A DNA stretch of 64,000 nucleotides from Saprospiraceae bacterium (lineage in GTDB: Bacteria > Bacteroidota > Bacteroidia > Chitinophagales > Saprospiraceae): contig JAWKLJ010000001.1 of assembly GCA_041392805.1 (NCBI GenBank), positions 2,976,001 through 3,040,000 of the forward strand. Direction: 5' to 3'. Positions 54,377 through 62,192 of this stretch are shown one piece after another. The notes under the pieces are model-generated. The model was not told where the DNA came from. It ran no database searches and saw only the letters and a program-made list of their open reading frames with translations. The translations under genes were made by a program, and so were the position numbers. Positions within the stretch are counted from its first letter, which is position 1, and every line of letters begins with the position of its first letter.

Positions 54377-55180
54377 CTACCAAAGCAGGATGCCAGGAAG
54401 TGGAGATTTATTTTTTTGATACTTGCCCGGTGTCATTTGGGCAAATTCTTCAAAGACCCTTATGAAATGCGACTGGTCATAAAAGCCACATTCATACCCA
54501 ATTTGCGTGAGGTTTTGCTCAGATTGGTGCATCAGATCAATCGCTCGGAGGAATTGCTTGTAGCGCAATAGTTTTCCAGGTGTAAGCCCCATCCAATCTT
54601 TAAAAAGTCGATGGGTATGCATTTTACTGTAACCGGAATAGGCTTCTATATCAGGACGTTTCCCCATAAGCACATCTTGCTCAAGGCGACGCGTCATTTT
54701 GTTTAATTGTAGCGCAAGCGATAAATCAACCTGATTGAGTTTATTGAAAAAATAGTTTTCGAGCCACAATGCTCTTTCCTGAAAGGTTTGTAAAGTCCTA
54801 ATTTGGTCTTCGATATACGCCAGGTCGCCCGTCATTTCCCAATCCGTCACTACGTCCTGAAATTCTTCGACGGGTATACCCCAAAAAGCTTTTATGGCTG
54901 AAGGGTGCATATTTAGTCCAATCGAGTGAAGCCCCTCCATGTCAAAATGAAGTGACTCGGTATGCAAACCGGTAATAAAACAAAAGGTCTCGGTTGGGTT
55001 AAAAACTTTAGAATTGACCTTTTTTCCTTTGGCGCTTTCTATTTTTTCGCCAATATAAAAGATCAAAGAAATCGTATTATCAGGGAGGAACTGTACCTTT
55101 AAAGGAATGTCAACTTTCCTTTCAAAAATGGAAAATACAAGGCTGTTAAGTTTGGTTGGTATGTATTTTCTGAATTTCAT
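54377..55180 (-). CDS. AraC-family regulator with DUF6597-like sensor half
   Basis: A 267-residue regulator. The N-terminal ~150 residues resemble DUF6597 (PLKVQFLPDNTISLIFYIGE, then TGLHTESLHFDMEGLHSIGLNM). The C-terminal two-HTH AraC domain occupies about 160-255, with GLTPGKLLRYKQFLRAIDLM and the signature IGYECGFYDQSHFIRVFEEF, then TPGKYQ. It binds DNA as a transcription factor, with ligand unknown. It lies 12 bp after the broken VOC gene on the same strand; regulator plus VOC enzyme is a common pair, so its former partner seems to have decayed. Confidence 0.87.
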   Translation of the reverse strand: MKFRKYIPTKLNSLVFSIFERKVDIPLKVQFLPDNTISLIFYIGEKIESAKGKKVNSKVFNPTETFCFITGLHTESLHFDMEGLHSIGLNMHPSAIKAFWGIPVEEFQDVVTDWEMTGDLAYIEDQIRTLQTFQERALWLENYFFNKLNQVDLSLALQLNKMTRRLEQDVLMGKRPDIEAYSGYSKMHTHRLFKDWMGLTPGKLLRYKQFLRAIDLMHQSEQNLTQIGYECGFYDQSHFIRVFEEFAQMTPGKYQKNKSPLPGILLW

Positions 55181-55192
55181 GCATAGAATGTA

Positions 55193-55525
55193 CTAAGTCA
55201 TCTGATCTAATTTAAACGCAGGGTTATAGATCAAGCCTATCACATTTCCCCAAGGATCCTTAATCGTTGCTACCATAAGTGGGTCACCAACACTTTGTGG
55301 TTTTTCATGTTCTATGGCACCAACCGCAAGGAAATGCTGGTAAACGTCTTCCATTTCGTTCACCCCCCAATAAATGAATTCCAAGTATAAAAATTATTTC
55401 TCTGACAAGTCTTGTGTTTAGCCAACTGAAAGTCTTGACCAAATGGTCATGATCTTCCTTTTATACCGACCACAAAATTGTCAGAGAAAGGTTTATTTTC
55501 ACCGAACCCTAAGATATAAAAAAAT
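55193..55525 (-). pseudogene. Broken VOC/glyoxalase-family gene
   Basis: The C-terminal half of a VOC protein is intact from a TTG at 55384: YWGVNEMEDVYQHFLAVGA, then KDPWGNVIGLIYNP, which are family hallmarks. An in-frame stop lies four codons upstream. Further upstream, in another frame, about 55525-55450 reads ILGFGENKPFSDNFVVGIKG, which looks like the missing N-terminal part before a stop. The intervening ~50 bp fit neither half. VOC proteins are normally about 125 residues, so the gene is disrupted by frameshift and replacement. Confidence 0.65.
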
Positions 55526-55593
55526 GGTATTCACTGAAAATTTAGTCCGATAAATTAGTGCTTACCATACCAGTCTTTATACACTGGTACCTG

Positions 55594-55717
55594 CTATAAC
55601 CTTGGCAAATACAAAGCCATAGGAATAATAACCACACCTAAAAAAACAATTATCGTTAATAAATTGGACTTTTGACGCTTTTGGTAATCCTCTGTTTTCC
55701 AGGCTAGAAGTGAGACT
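55594..55717 (-). pseudogene. Possible C-terminal fragment of a membrane protein
   Basis: A frame reading LLAWKTEDYQKRQKSN followed by a hydrophobic span (LLTIIVFLGVVIIPMALYL) ends at TAG 55594. It has no start and abuts the dispersed repeat at 55731. It may be the tail of a gene lost with its neighbours. Confidence 0.3.
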
Positions 55718-55730
55718 GCCTTGGTAGTTT

Positions 55731-55795
55731 AAAAGTCGGAAAATTGCGCCCCTGAGCCTTTCCGAGTTCCCATTTCCACCTTCCGCCTTTTTAAC
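55731..55795. repeat. Dispersed extragenic repeat, copy B
   Basis: AAAAGTCGGAAAATTGCGCC, then CCTGAGCCTTTCCGAGTTCC and CCTTCCGCCTTTTTAAC run parallel to the element at 49786-49877. It lies at the broken 3' end of the YeeE/YedE pseudogene, suggesting insertion or recombination there. Confidence 0.55.
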
Positions 55796-56408
55796 TGCCG
55801 GAGGCAGTCCGATTTCCGCCTTCAAAACAGCGAATGTCAAAAGTCCAGTTAATAAAGATGCATGTAAAATTTGGAAACCTACAAATAACATCCATAGAGG
55901 TACCTAAGCCAGCATACCTGGCACCAAATCCAAATAAGAATCCTCTTAATAAAAGTAAAAGCAAGAATTTAAGATTTATATCTGAAAAAAGTGCCAGCAT
56001 GAAGGTTAGCCATTGACCGGTTTTAAAGATCATACATTTTTTTTTTCCAACCCCTGGGCCCAGATCTAAGAAAATTATTCGCAAGACATTTCTTGGATTT
56101 GGCGATAATTTCAACAAAAAGGATTGGGGTCTCAAATTCTGTATACTGGAATTACTTAGGTACAGCTGGTTTGCCATCTGTCGACCGAGGATAATCCCGG
56201 TTAGAAAGGCAAGATTCCAAAGCTGATCCTTCCAAGAAAAATCAAAAAATGAAATCCACTTTTCTATATTTCCCAAAGCACAAAATATATAATAGGTACT
56301 AGCGTATCTAAAAAAATTACACCAATAATTCAGCGATAATATGACGAAGGAAATAGCAATACCTGAAATAGCCCAATGCCAGTGCTCGTTTAACAGTTCT
56401 TGGATCAT
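55791..56408 (-). pseudogene. Decayed YeeE/YedE (sulfur transport) gene
   Basis: The 205-residue frame begins like the family (NEHWHWAISGIAISFVILSLNYW, then FFDFSWKDQLWNLAFLTGIILG). The signature GFGxRYAGGCTSGH has become GFGARYAGLGTSMD, with the key Cys lost. Between about 110 and 150 the sequence is not membrane-like, and after RFPNF the family sequence continues better in another frame (HASLLTGLLTFAV). YeeE/YedE permeases import thiosulfate or related sulfur species. The adjacent rhodanese at 56431 is the usual partner, so this is a decaying sulfur locus. Confidence 0.65.
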
Positions 56409-56430
56409 AATTTTGGTTTTTTCGCTTTTC

Positions 56431-56814
56431 CTAAGCGTATTGGATAGGCGCTTCCGCTTTTTTCCATTCCAGTAGCCCCCCAGTCATATTTAATATATTT
56501 TGCACTCCCATTTCTTTTGCTCTTTGTGCTGCTAGTGCAGAGCGCCCACCACTTTTACAATAAAAAATCAGTCGTTTGTCACTCCAAAATAGGGGTTGGT
56601 AGTAAGGGCTTTGAGGGTCAATAGCAAATTCGAGCATACCTCGGGAAATATTGACGGAGCCGGGTAATTTTCCATCCGTCAGCACTTCTTGTTGATCTCG
56701 CACATCCACAAAAATGACATCGTGGCTTCCTAGCAGGGGTTGCGCATCAGCTACCGTGCAGGATGGAATAGTTTGACTGGCTGCTTCCAAAAGAGATTTT
56801 AAGTTCGTATTCAT
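56431..56814 (-). CDS. Rhodanese-like single-domain protein
   Basis: A 127-residue rhodanese domain without leader. The active-site loop is CKSGGRS with the Cys near 87, followed by AAQRAKEMG and NMTGGLLEWKKA, all intact. VFVDVRDQQEVLTDGKLPGSVNIS is the standard CH2-A-like segment. It carries persulfide sulfur in the cytoplasm. It precedes the decayed YeeE/YedE gene by 22 bp on the same strand, the usual pairing for sulfur import; the enzyme survived while the permease broke. Confidence 0.9.
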   Translation of the reverse strand: MNTNLKSLLEAASQTIPSCTVADAQPLLGSHDVIFVDVRDQQEVLTDGKLPGSVNISRGMLEFAIDPQSPYYQPLFWSDKRLIFYCKSGGRSALAAQRAKEMGVQNILNMTGGLLEWKKAEAPIQYA

Positions 56815-56932
56815 GATTCATTTAGTTTTATGGGGCTTTTAATCCCCGGTTATTGAATAATTATGAATACAAATTTGAAGCATTTCAGCAGTTTGCGCTT
56901 AGGAAATCAGCTCAAGATTCAGGATATTTAGC

Positions 56933-57793
56933 TCAAAGTGACTGAACCTGTTGGCGGTAGGTTCCAGGTGACTGTTTGAAGTGTTTTTTGAAAAGACGAG
57001 TGAAGTGGGAAGGGTCTTCATAACCACTATCAAATGCTACCTGGCTAATCGGATACTGGGTGTTTTTCAGTAATCTTGCTGCCCATAGCATGCGTTGTTC
57101 GGTAAGCCATTTACCGGGAGACACCTGAAAGCATTTGGTAAAATCCCTTTTAAAACTTGCAAGGCTACGATTGCACAATTGCGCATAATCAGCTAGTTGA
57201 AGGTTATACATATAATTATGCAACATTACCTTTTGTAGACAGTCTTCCTGATCTGAAACCTTGGCATACAGGTATTGTAATATGGGCAAATTAGATGGTT
57301 GCTGTGCTAATAGATGTACCATTTCCAGCATTTTTATCTCCATGAGGTGCAGTGATGGTTTCACCGTTTGCGTAAGTAAGGATAGGATAGATTGATAATA
57401 GGTAAGAAGAGCAGGGTTATTCTCAACAGGGCAAAGAGTAAAATAGGGATAGCTGACCATCTGTGTATCCAAAACTTTTTGAAGTTGAATTATTTCTTTG
57501 AATCGCTCTTTGATAAACACCATTAACAAACAAAATTTATCTTCGAAGGATTGTTGTACAATCTGTGCTCCTTTGGTAATAAAAAGAGACTGCCCTTTTG
57601 TTATTGTAGCTGACTGATCGCATGTAATCCAGGTTTTTTTGCCACTCAGACAATAGACCAATACATCATGTGGCGTCCATACAGGCAGTATTTCTTGCTC
57701 GATTGGGCAATTGTACTCGACCAGTGTCAAGGACGTCATATCAATCTTTTTAAAGCCCGAATTTAGCTGGATAAAATCATAAAAATTTTCCAT
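56933..57793 (-). CDS. AraC-family transcriptional regulator
   Basis: A 286-residue AraC protein from the ATG at 57793 (a TTG codon precedes it). The N-terminal ~150 residues form a cupin-like sensing part (VWTPHDVLVYCLSGKKTWIT, then GQSLFITKGAQIV). The C-terminal DNA-binding part at about 190-283 has SPGKWLTEQRMLWAARLLKN and PISQVAFDSGYEDPSHFTRL. It is the last gene of the run sulfatase - GMC small subunit - GMC oxidoreductase on the same strand and may regulate it (inference from position). Confidence 0.87.
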   Translation of the reverse strand: MENFYDFIQLNSGFKKIDMTSLTLVEYNCPIEQEILPVWTPHDVLVYCLSGKKTWITCDQSATITKGQSLFITKGAQIVQQSFEDKFCLLMVFIKERFKEIIQLQKVLDTQMVSYPYFTLCPVENNPALLTYYQSILSLLTQTVKPSLHLMEIKMLEMVHLLAQQPSNLPILQYLYAKVSDQEDCLQKVMLHNYMYNLQLADYAQLCNRSLASFKRDFTKCFQVSPGKWLTEQRMLWAARLLKNTQYPISQVAFDSGYEDPSHFTRLFKKHFKQSPGTYRQQVQSL

Positions 57794-57880
57794 CAATAAG
57801 TGCAGAAATAGAAGAAGTTTTTTGGAGTTGGTATATAATACCGTTAAATTTTAATAGTGTCTAGCGCTACGGACGACAAT

Positions 57881-59581
57881 CTATATCTCCCCCTTCTTTA
57901 ATTGCTCCATCGCATAATTTGCTGCCCTGGCTGTCAAGGCCATATAAGTCAAGGATGGATTCTGGGTAGACGTAGAGGTCATACAAGCACCATCGGTCAC
58001 AAAAACATTAGGGCATGCATGCAACTGATTCCATTTATTGAGCAAAGACGTTTTGGGATCATGGCCCATCCGGACGCCACCCATTTCGTGTATATCCAAG
58101 CCAGGCGCCTGTTTGGAATCCGAGGTACTTATGTTTGTGAAACCCGCTTTTTCGTACATTTCCGTAAATTGCTCCTTGAAATCCTGAACCATCTTTTCGT
58201 CATTATCGTCATAGTCGATATTGATGTTGAGTATTGGAATACCCCAATCGTCCACTTTTTCTTTGTCAAGGCTGACCGTATTACTTTCCTTCGGAATGGT
58301 TTCACCCATCATGTGAGACCCCACTCGCCAGGGGCCATAGTCTTTAGTACTTAAAAGGTTTTCCCTCAAATCATCCCCGAAACCATCTCGGTTAACCATC
58401 TTGCTCCGCCCGGCACTAAACCCAGCCGCATATCCCCTCAAGAAGTCCGTTTCTTGCCGGTAAACATTTCTGAACCTGGGGATATAAGAACTGGTAGCCT
58501 TAGCCCCCTCGGTCTTGAACCCGATATGCCCTTCATGGGTAGCGCTGATCCTGGCGCGATAGTTGTGAAAAGCTACATATTTGCCCAGTAAGCCATTGTC
58601 ATTACCAAGCCCATTCGGGAATCGGTCGGAAACAGAGTTGAGTAATATCAAATTGGTATTTAAAGCCGCTGCATTCACAAAAATGATATTGGCAAAATAT
58701 GCTGTTGTTTCTTTGGTTTGAGCATCTATAACCCGCACGCCAGTCGCCTTTTGGGTTTTATCATCATACATAATGGAATGCACGACAGCATGAGGGCGCA
58801 AGGTCAAATTACCCGTACGGAGCGCCCAGGGAATCAACGTGGAATTGGCATTAAAATAGCCGCCATAAGGGCAACCACGTTGACAAATTCGCCGACTTTG
58901 GCATAGGCCTCTACCCTGCTCTTTAAATATAGGGCGATCTTCTGTGATATGGGCAGCGCGGCCGTAAATAACATGCCTATCTTTATAATTATCTTTGACA
59001 AAAGTCTTGAAATAATCTTCTACGCAGTTGGTTTCCCAGGCTTTAAGGAAATCACCATCGGGCAAAACATCCAAGCCATCCTTATTGCCCGTTACCCCTA
59101 CGAATCGCTCCACATAGGTATACCAATCAGCTAAGTCTTTATAGCGAATGGGCCAGTCCACCGCAAAACCATCTCTGGCTGGTCCTTCAAAATCGTAATC
59201 ACTCCAACGCTGTACCTGCCTGGCCCACATAATGGATTTGCCCCCCACCTGATAGCCTCTTATCCAGTCAAAAGGCTTAACCTGTCCGTAGGGATGTTCG
59301 GTGTCTTTTACAAAAAAGTGCATGGCATCCTCTTTGAAAGCATAACAGCGACTGACGACGGGATTTTTTTCTTGGATCGCAAAAGGGATTTGCCCCCGGT
59401 GTTTGAACTCCCAGGGTTGCATATTTGTGGTTGGATAATCTTTGATATGTTCTACATTCCGGCCCCTCTCTAACAACAGGGTTTTCAATCCTTTATCACA
59501 AAATTCTTTGGCAGCCCAGCCGCCAGTCATCCCTGCGCCAATAACGATGGCGTCGAAATGATGAGACGTATTTGTCGACAT
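57881..59581 (-). CDS. GMC family FAD oxidoreductase, second copy
   Basis: A 566-residue paralogue of the protein at 25268-26980. FAD motif GAGMTGG near 17, then LLLERGRNVEH; the Cys-rich patch is CQSRRICQRGCPYG; the active-site motif is HEMGGVRMG near 495, and the end is NPSLTYMALTARAA. No leader. It lies 55 bp after its small-subunit gene, the reverse order of the first locus. With a sulfatase upstream it may act on a desulfated sugar in the periplasm (inference). Electron acceptor and substrate unknown. Confidence 0.9.
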   Translation of the reverse strand: MSTNTSHHFDAIVIGAGMTGGWAAKEFCDKGLKTLLLERGRNVEHIKDYPTTNMQPWEFKHRGQIPFAIQEKNPVVSRCYAFKEDAMHFFVKDTEHPYGQVKPFDWIRGYQVGGKSIMWARQVQRWSDYDFEGPARDGFAVDWPIRYKDLADWYTYVERFVGVTGNKDGLDVLPDGDFLKAWETNCVEDYFKTFVKDNYKDRHVIYGRAAHITEDRPIFKEQGRGLCQSRRICQRGCPYGGYFNANSTLIPWALRTGNLTLRPHAVVHSIMYDDKTQKATGVRVIDAQTKETTAYFANIIFVNAAALNTNLILLNSVSDRFPNGLGNDNGLLGKYVAFHNYRARISATHEGHIGFKTEGAKATSSYIPRFRNVYRQETDFLRGYAAGFSAGRSKMVNRDGFGDDLRENLLSTKDYGPWRVGSHMMGETIPKESNTVSLDKEKVDDWGIPILNINIDYDDNDEKMVQDFKEQFTEMYEKAGFTNISTSDSKQAPGLDIHEMGGVRMGHDPKTSLLNKWNQLHACPNVFVTDGACMTSTSTQNPSLTYMALTARAANYAMEQLKKGEI

Positions 59582-59636
59582 CTTATGTTGATTTTTGTAG
59601 CGTTTTATTAGGAATAGTTATCCTTTTCAGACCATT

Positions 59637-60149
59637 TTATAAGGCAACACAGCCAATGTATCTACCAGGGACAAACTCGTAATCCAGGTAGTTTTTCAGA
59701 AAATATTCTGTAGAAGTAAAATGTTGTTGCGCCAGTCGTCGGGTAGTATTGTAGAGGTATTTGATGTTTTCGGGTGTTGTTTCCGATTCGCTTAATGCCG
59801 CCAATAGCTGCGTTTTTTGTGCCTCATCAAGGCGCTTGAAGCTAGAGCCAACTGTTTCGGTCAAATATTGCTCAAAACCTTGTAAACCCTCCACATACTT
59901 TTTCACATCGGCTGGATCGTAACAATCATTGACCATGGTCAAAACAAAGTCAGCCGTCGACTCGGGTGCGCTGATCTCCAATTCTCCTTTGGGCAAGATG
60001 GCATCTGTTAGCCACTCCAGCATCCGCCATTGTTTTCGCTCCAAGGGAATATTTTTATAAACGGGCACCTGCTCAAAATCACAGGCGGGCAACAAGGCAA
60101 CGCCTGATGAAATGACAACTATATTTTGCAGCGCTTGTCTTCTTTTCAT
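59637..60149 (-). CDS. Gluconate 2-dehydrogenase subunit 3-like small subunit, second copy
   Basis: A 170-residue small subunit with a short Tat-like leader (KRRQALQN) and lipobox-like LPAC (about Cys23). The body contains MLEWLTDAILP, then FVLTMVNDCYDPADVKKYVEG and a closing YEFVPGRYIGCVAL, which matches the family ending seen in the first copy (DPIPGAYNGCIDL). It probably guides the leaderless GMC protein, encoded next, through the Tat pore. The two small subunits are only moderately similar, so the loci are old paralogues, not a recent duplication. Confidence 0.82.
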   Translation of the reverse strand: MKRRQALQNIVVISSGVALLPACDFEQVPVYKNIPLERKQWRMLEWLTDAILPKGELEISAPESTADFVLTMVNDCYDPADVKKYVEGLQGFEQYLTETVGSSFKRLDEAQKTQLLAALSESETTPENIKYLYNTTRRLAQQHFTSTEYFLKNYLDYEFVPGRYIGCVAL

Positions 60150-60242
60150 GTCAAAATTTTATCCGAAATAGAAAGCCAATTATTTGCTGTTAAATTAGCC
60201 TTTTTTACCAAGAAATGGAAATCAGCATAGACAACTTCAACA

Positions 60243-61844
60243 CTAATCTTTTGTCACCTTGCTTCCCCACCAGTCATTTCCAGGGTCATAATCTTTTGAT
60301 AAAAACAGCAGGCGTTGCTCTTCCAGTCGTGGCCAGCGTTCCTTTACTATTTTTTCCAAATATTGCTTTTCCAATTCGGCCTTATAGTCTGGGTCTTTGC
60401 TCGGAAACCTGGCGCCTACTTCATTTAAGTAAGCAAAGAGCTTTTCATTCAATTGTTTAGCTATATCTGGATGTTCGCTAGCTACATCGGTCGTCTCTTT
60501 CAGGTCGGTTTTTAGGTTGTACAACTCCTCCCGGCCATCTTCGTAATAATGAATCAATTTCCAGTCCCCTTCCCGAATAATCGAGGAAGGTTCTCCACCC
60601 TGGTTACCGTAGTGAGGATAATGCCATACCAAAAATCGTTCTGCAATATTTCCTCCTTCCAATAGTGGTCGTAAACTAACACCATCGGTATGGTCTTGTG
60701 GCCGTAAATCGGCACCAATCAAATCCAAAATAGTTGGATAAAAATCTGTTCCATTCACAGGAGCATCCACCGATTTGCCACCATCTGTCAGACCTGGGAC
60801 CTTTATAAAAAAAGGCTCTCTGATACCGCCTTCAAACTGGTAGCCTTTTCCGGCCCGCAGGGGCAGATTGGAGGTAGCAAAGGCATCGCCTGCCGCCACG
60901 CCGCCGTTATCAGAGGTAAAAATCACAATTGTGTTTTCAGCCAGGCCCGCTGCCTCTAGTGCAGCCAAAACCACGCCCACTGCATCGTCCATCGCTTCTA
61001 CTAATCCAGCATAGACAGGGTTGTCCTGTACCTGGCGAATGGGGAGGAAATGGCCCATTTCAAAGCCCTTCTCAGCAATACCCATTTCTTCCGCCTTTTG
61101 GCGGTATTTTGCCCATTTTTCCTGGGTTGTCTGGATAGGCCCATGAACAGCATAAAATGATAGAAAAGCAAAAAAGGAAGTGTCTTTATTGGCCTGAATG
61201 AAATTCGCCGTCTCTTTGGCTAAACGCATGGATAGGTTTTCGCCTGCTTCAAGGTTTTCCAGATTGGGATTTTCCCAAGGTGAGAAATAGCCACCAATAG
61301 GGCTTCCCTTATCCCAACCGCCTTTATTGATGTCAAATCCATGGTCGGTAGGCCAGGATCCTTCCGCTCCCAAATGCCATTTGCCTGCAAAGAATGTTTT
61401 ATAGCCACTAGCCTTCATCGCCTCGGGTAAAATAGTATACTCAGCAGGTAACTGGCGGACATATTCAGGAGGCAATAGTTGATTGAACCGGCCAGCTTTT
61501 CGCCAATCTTCGCCAGTAGCAGCACCAATCCAATCCGTAATGCCGTGTCGGGCAGGTGTTTTTCCACTCATAATACTAGCTCGGGAAGGGCTGCAAACCT
61601 GACAAGCGGCGTATCCATTGGTGAACACCATACCATCCTTGGCGATCTTGTCAATATGAGGTGTTTCATAATACTTGCTCCCCATACAACTAAGGTCATG
61701 GTATCCTAAATCATCCGCTAAGATGAATAAAACATTCGGAGGCGCGGGGGCTGATGGCTTATCTTTGGGTTGACAAGAAAAAAGGGAAATGCCAACTAGC
61801 GTAGTCGCAAAAAGAATGGCTTTTCGCTGGTTCGTGTTTTTCAT
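60243..61844 (-). CDS. Type I sulfatase lipoprotein, second copy
   Basis: A 533-residue sulfatase with a lipoprotein leader (lipobox LFSC, Cys24). The FGly motif is CSPSR with Cys84, Asp43-Asp44 are expected calcium ligands, and GKWHLGAEGSWP and SDNGG are conserved sulfatase segments. It is longer than the one at 18799 and only distantly similar. It needs an FGE-type enzyme; the one at 20388 is the only candidate in this window. It is followed by the GMC small subunit gene (93 bp), so desulfation and sugar oxidation may be co-regulated. Confidence 0.92.
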   Translation of the reverse strand: MKNTNQRKAILFATTLVGISLFSCQPKDKPSAPAPPNVLFILADDLGYHDLSCMGSKYYETPHIDKIAKDGMVFTNGYAACQVCSPSRASIMSGKTPARHGITDWIGAATGEDWRKAGRFNQLLPPEYVRQLPAEYTILPEAMKASGYKTFFAGKWHLGAEGSWPTDHGFDINKGGWDKGSPIGGYFSPWENPNLENLEAGENLSMRLAKETANFIQANKDTSFFAFLSFYAVHGPIQTTQEKWAKYRQKAEEMGIAEKGFEMGHFLPIRQVQDNPVYAGLVEAMDDAVGVVLAALEAAGLAENTIVIFTSDNGGVAAGDAFATSNLPLRAGKGYQFEGGIREPFFIKVPGLTDGGKSVDAPVNGTDFYPTILDLIGADLRPQDHTDGVSLRPLLEGGNIAERFLVWHYPHYGNQGGEPSSIIREGDWKLIHYYEDGREELYNLKTDLKETTDVASEHPDIAKQLNEKLFAYLNEVGARFPSKDPDYKAELEKQYLEKIVKERWPRLEEQRLLFLSKDYDPGNDWWGSKVTKD

Positions 61845-61924
61845 TTTGTTTATTGCTTAATGAAGAACATAAACTTACTATTTTTTCAGCACCTAGCCAT
61901 CCTCATTCCTGTCAAAAAATCCAA

Positions 61925-62035
61925 CTATAAATCGAAATGGCCTTTGATTTTTTCTGCAACCACAGTAGCCGACAAATTGGTATTATTGATCTTGAAAATA
62001 TTTCGCTCGGGGAATTCATTTTCTAAAGAATTCAT
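61925..62035 (-). pseudogene. Possible C-terminal remnant of a nucleotide-kinase-like gene
   Basis: A short frame reads MNSLENEFPERNIFKINNTN, then LSATVVAEKI. The NNTNLS-xx-VAEKI pattern recalls the C-terminal end of P-loop kinase-like proteins, but the P-loop part is absent. Apart from this, the 348-bp stretch 61845-62192 between the divergent sulfatase and acylase genes shows nothing I can support. Confidence 0.25.
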
Positions 62036-62192
62036 TCGATACTCTTTTTCGTGTTGAAGTAGGATGTTTCCAGAAATGGCTAAAATAAAGAAACAGCAGT
62101 AAGTTGGCTTCCAGATATACTCAACGCAAGCATAAATTGCTATTTTTAAGCTTACACATAGGTACACACCTTACACCACATAAACTTATTAA

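Noticed and set aside
55397..55489. 93-bp MITE with 11-bp inverted ends (TTTCTCTGACA)
   Set aside because: One arm reads as part of the decayed VOC coding sequence (PFSDN), so the inverted match may be chance or local rearrangement.
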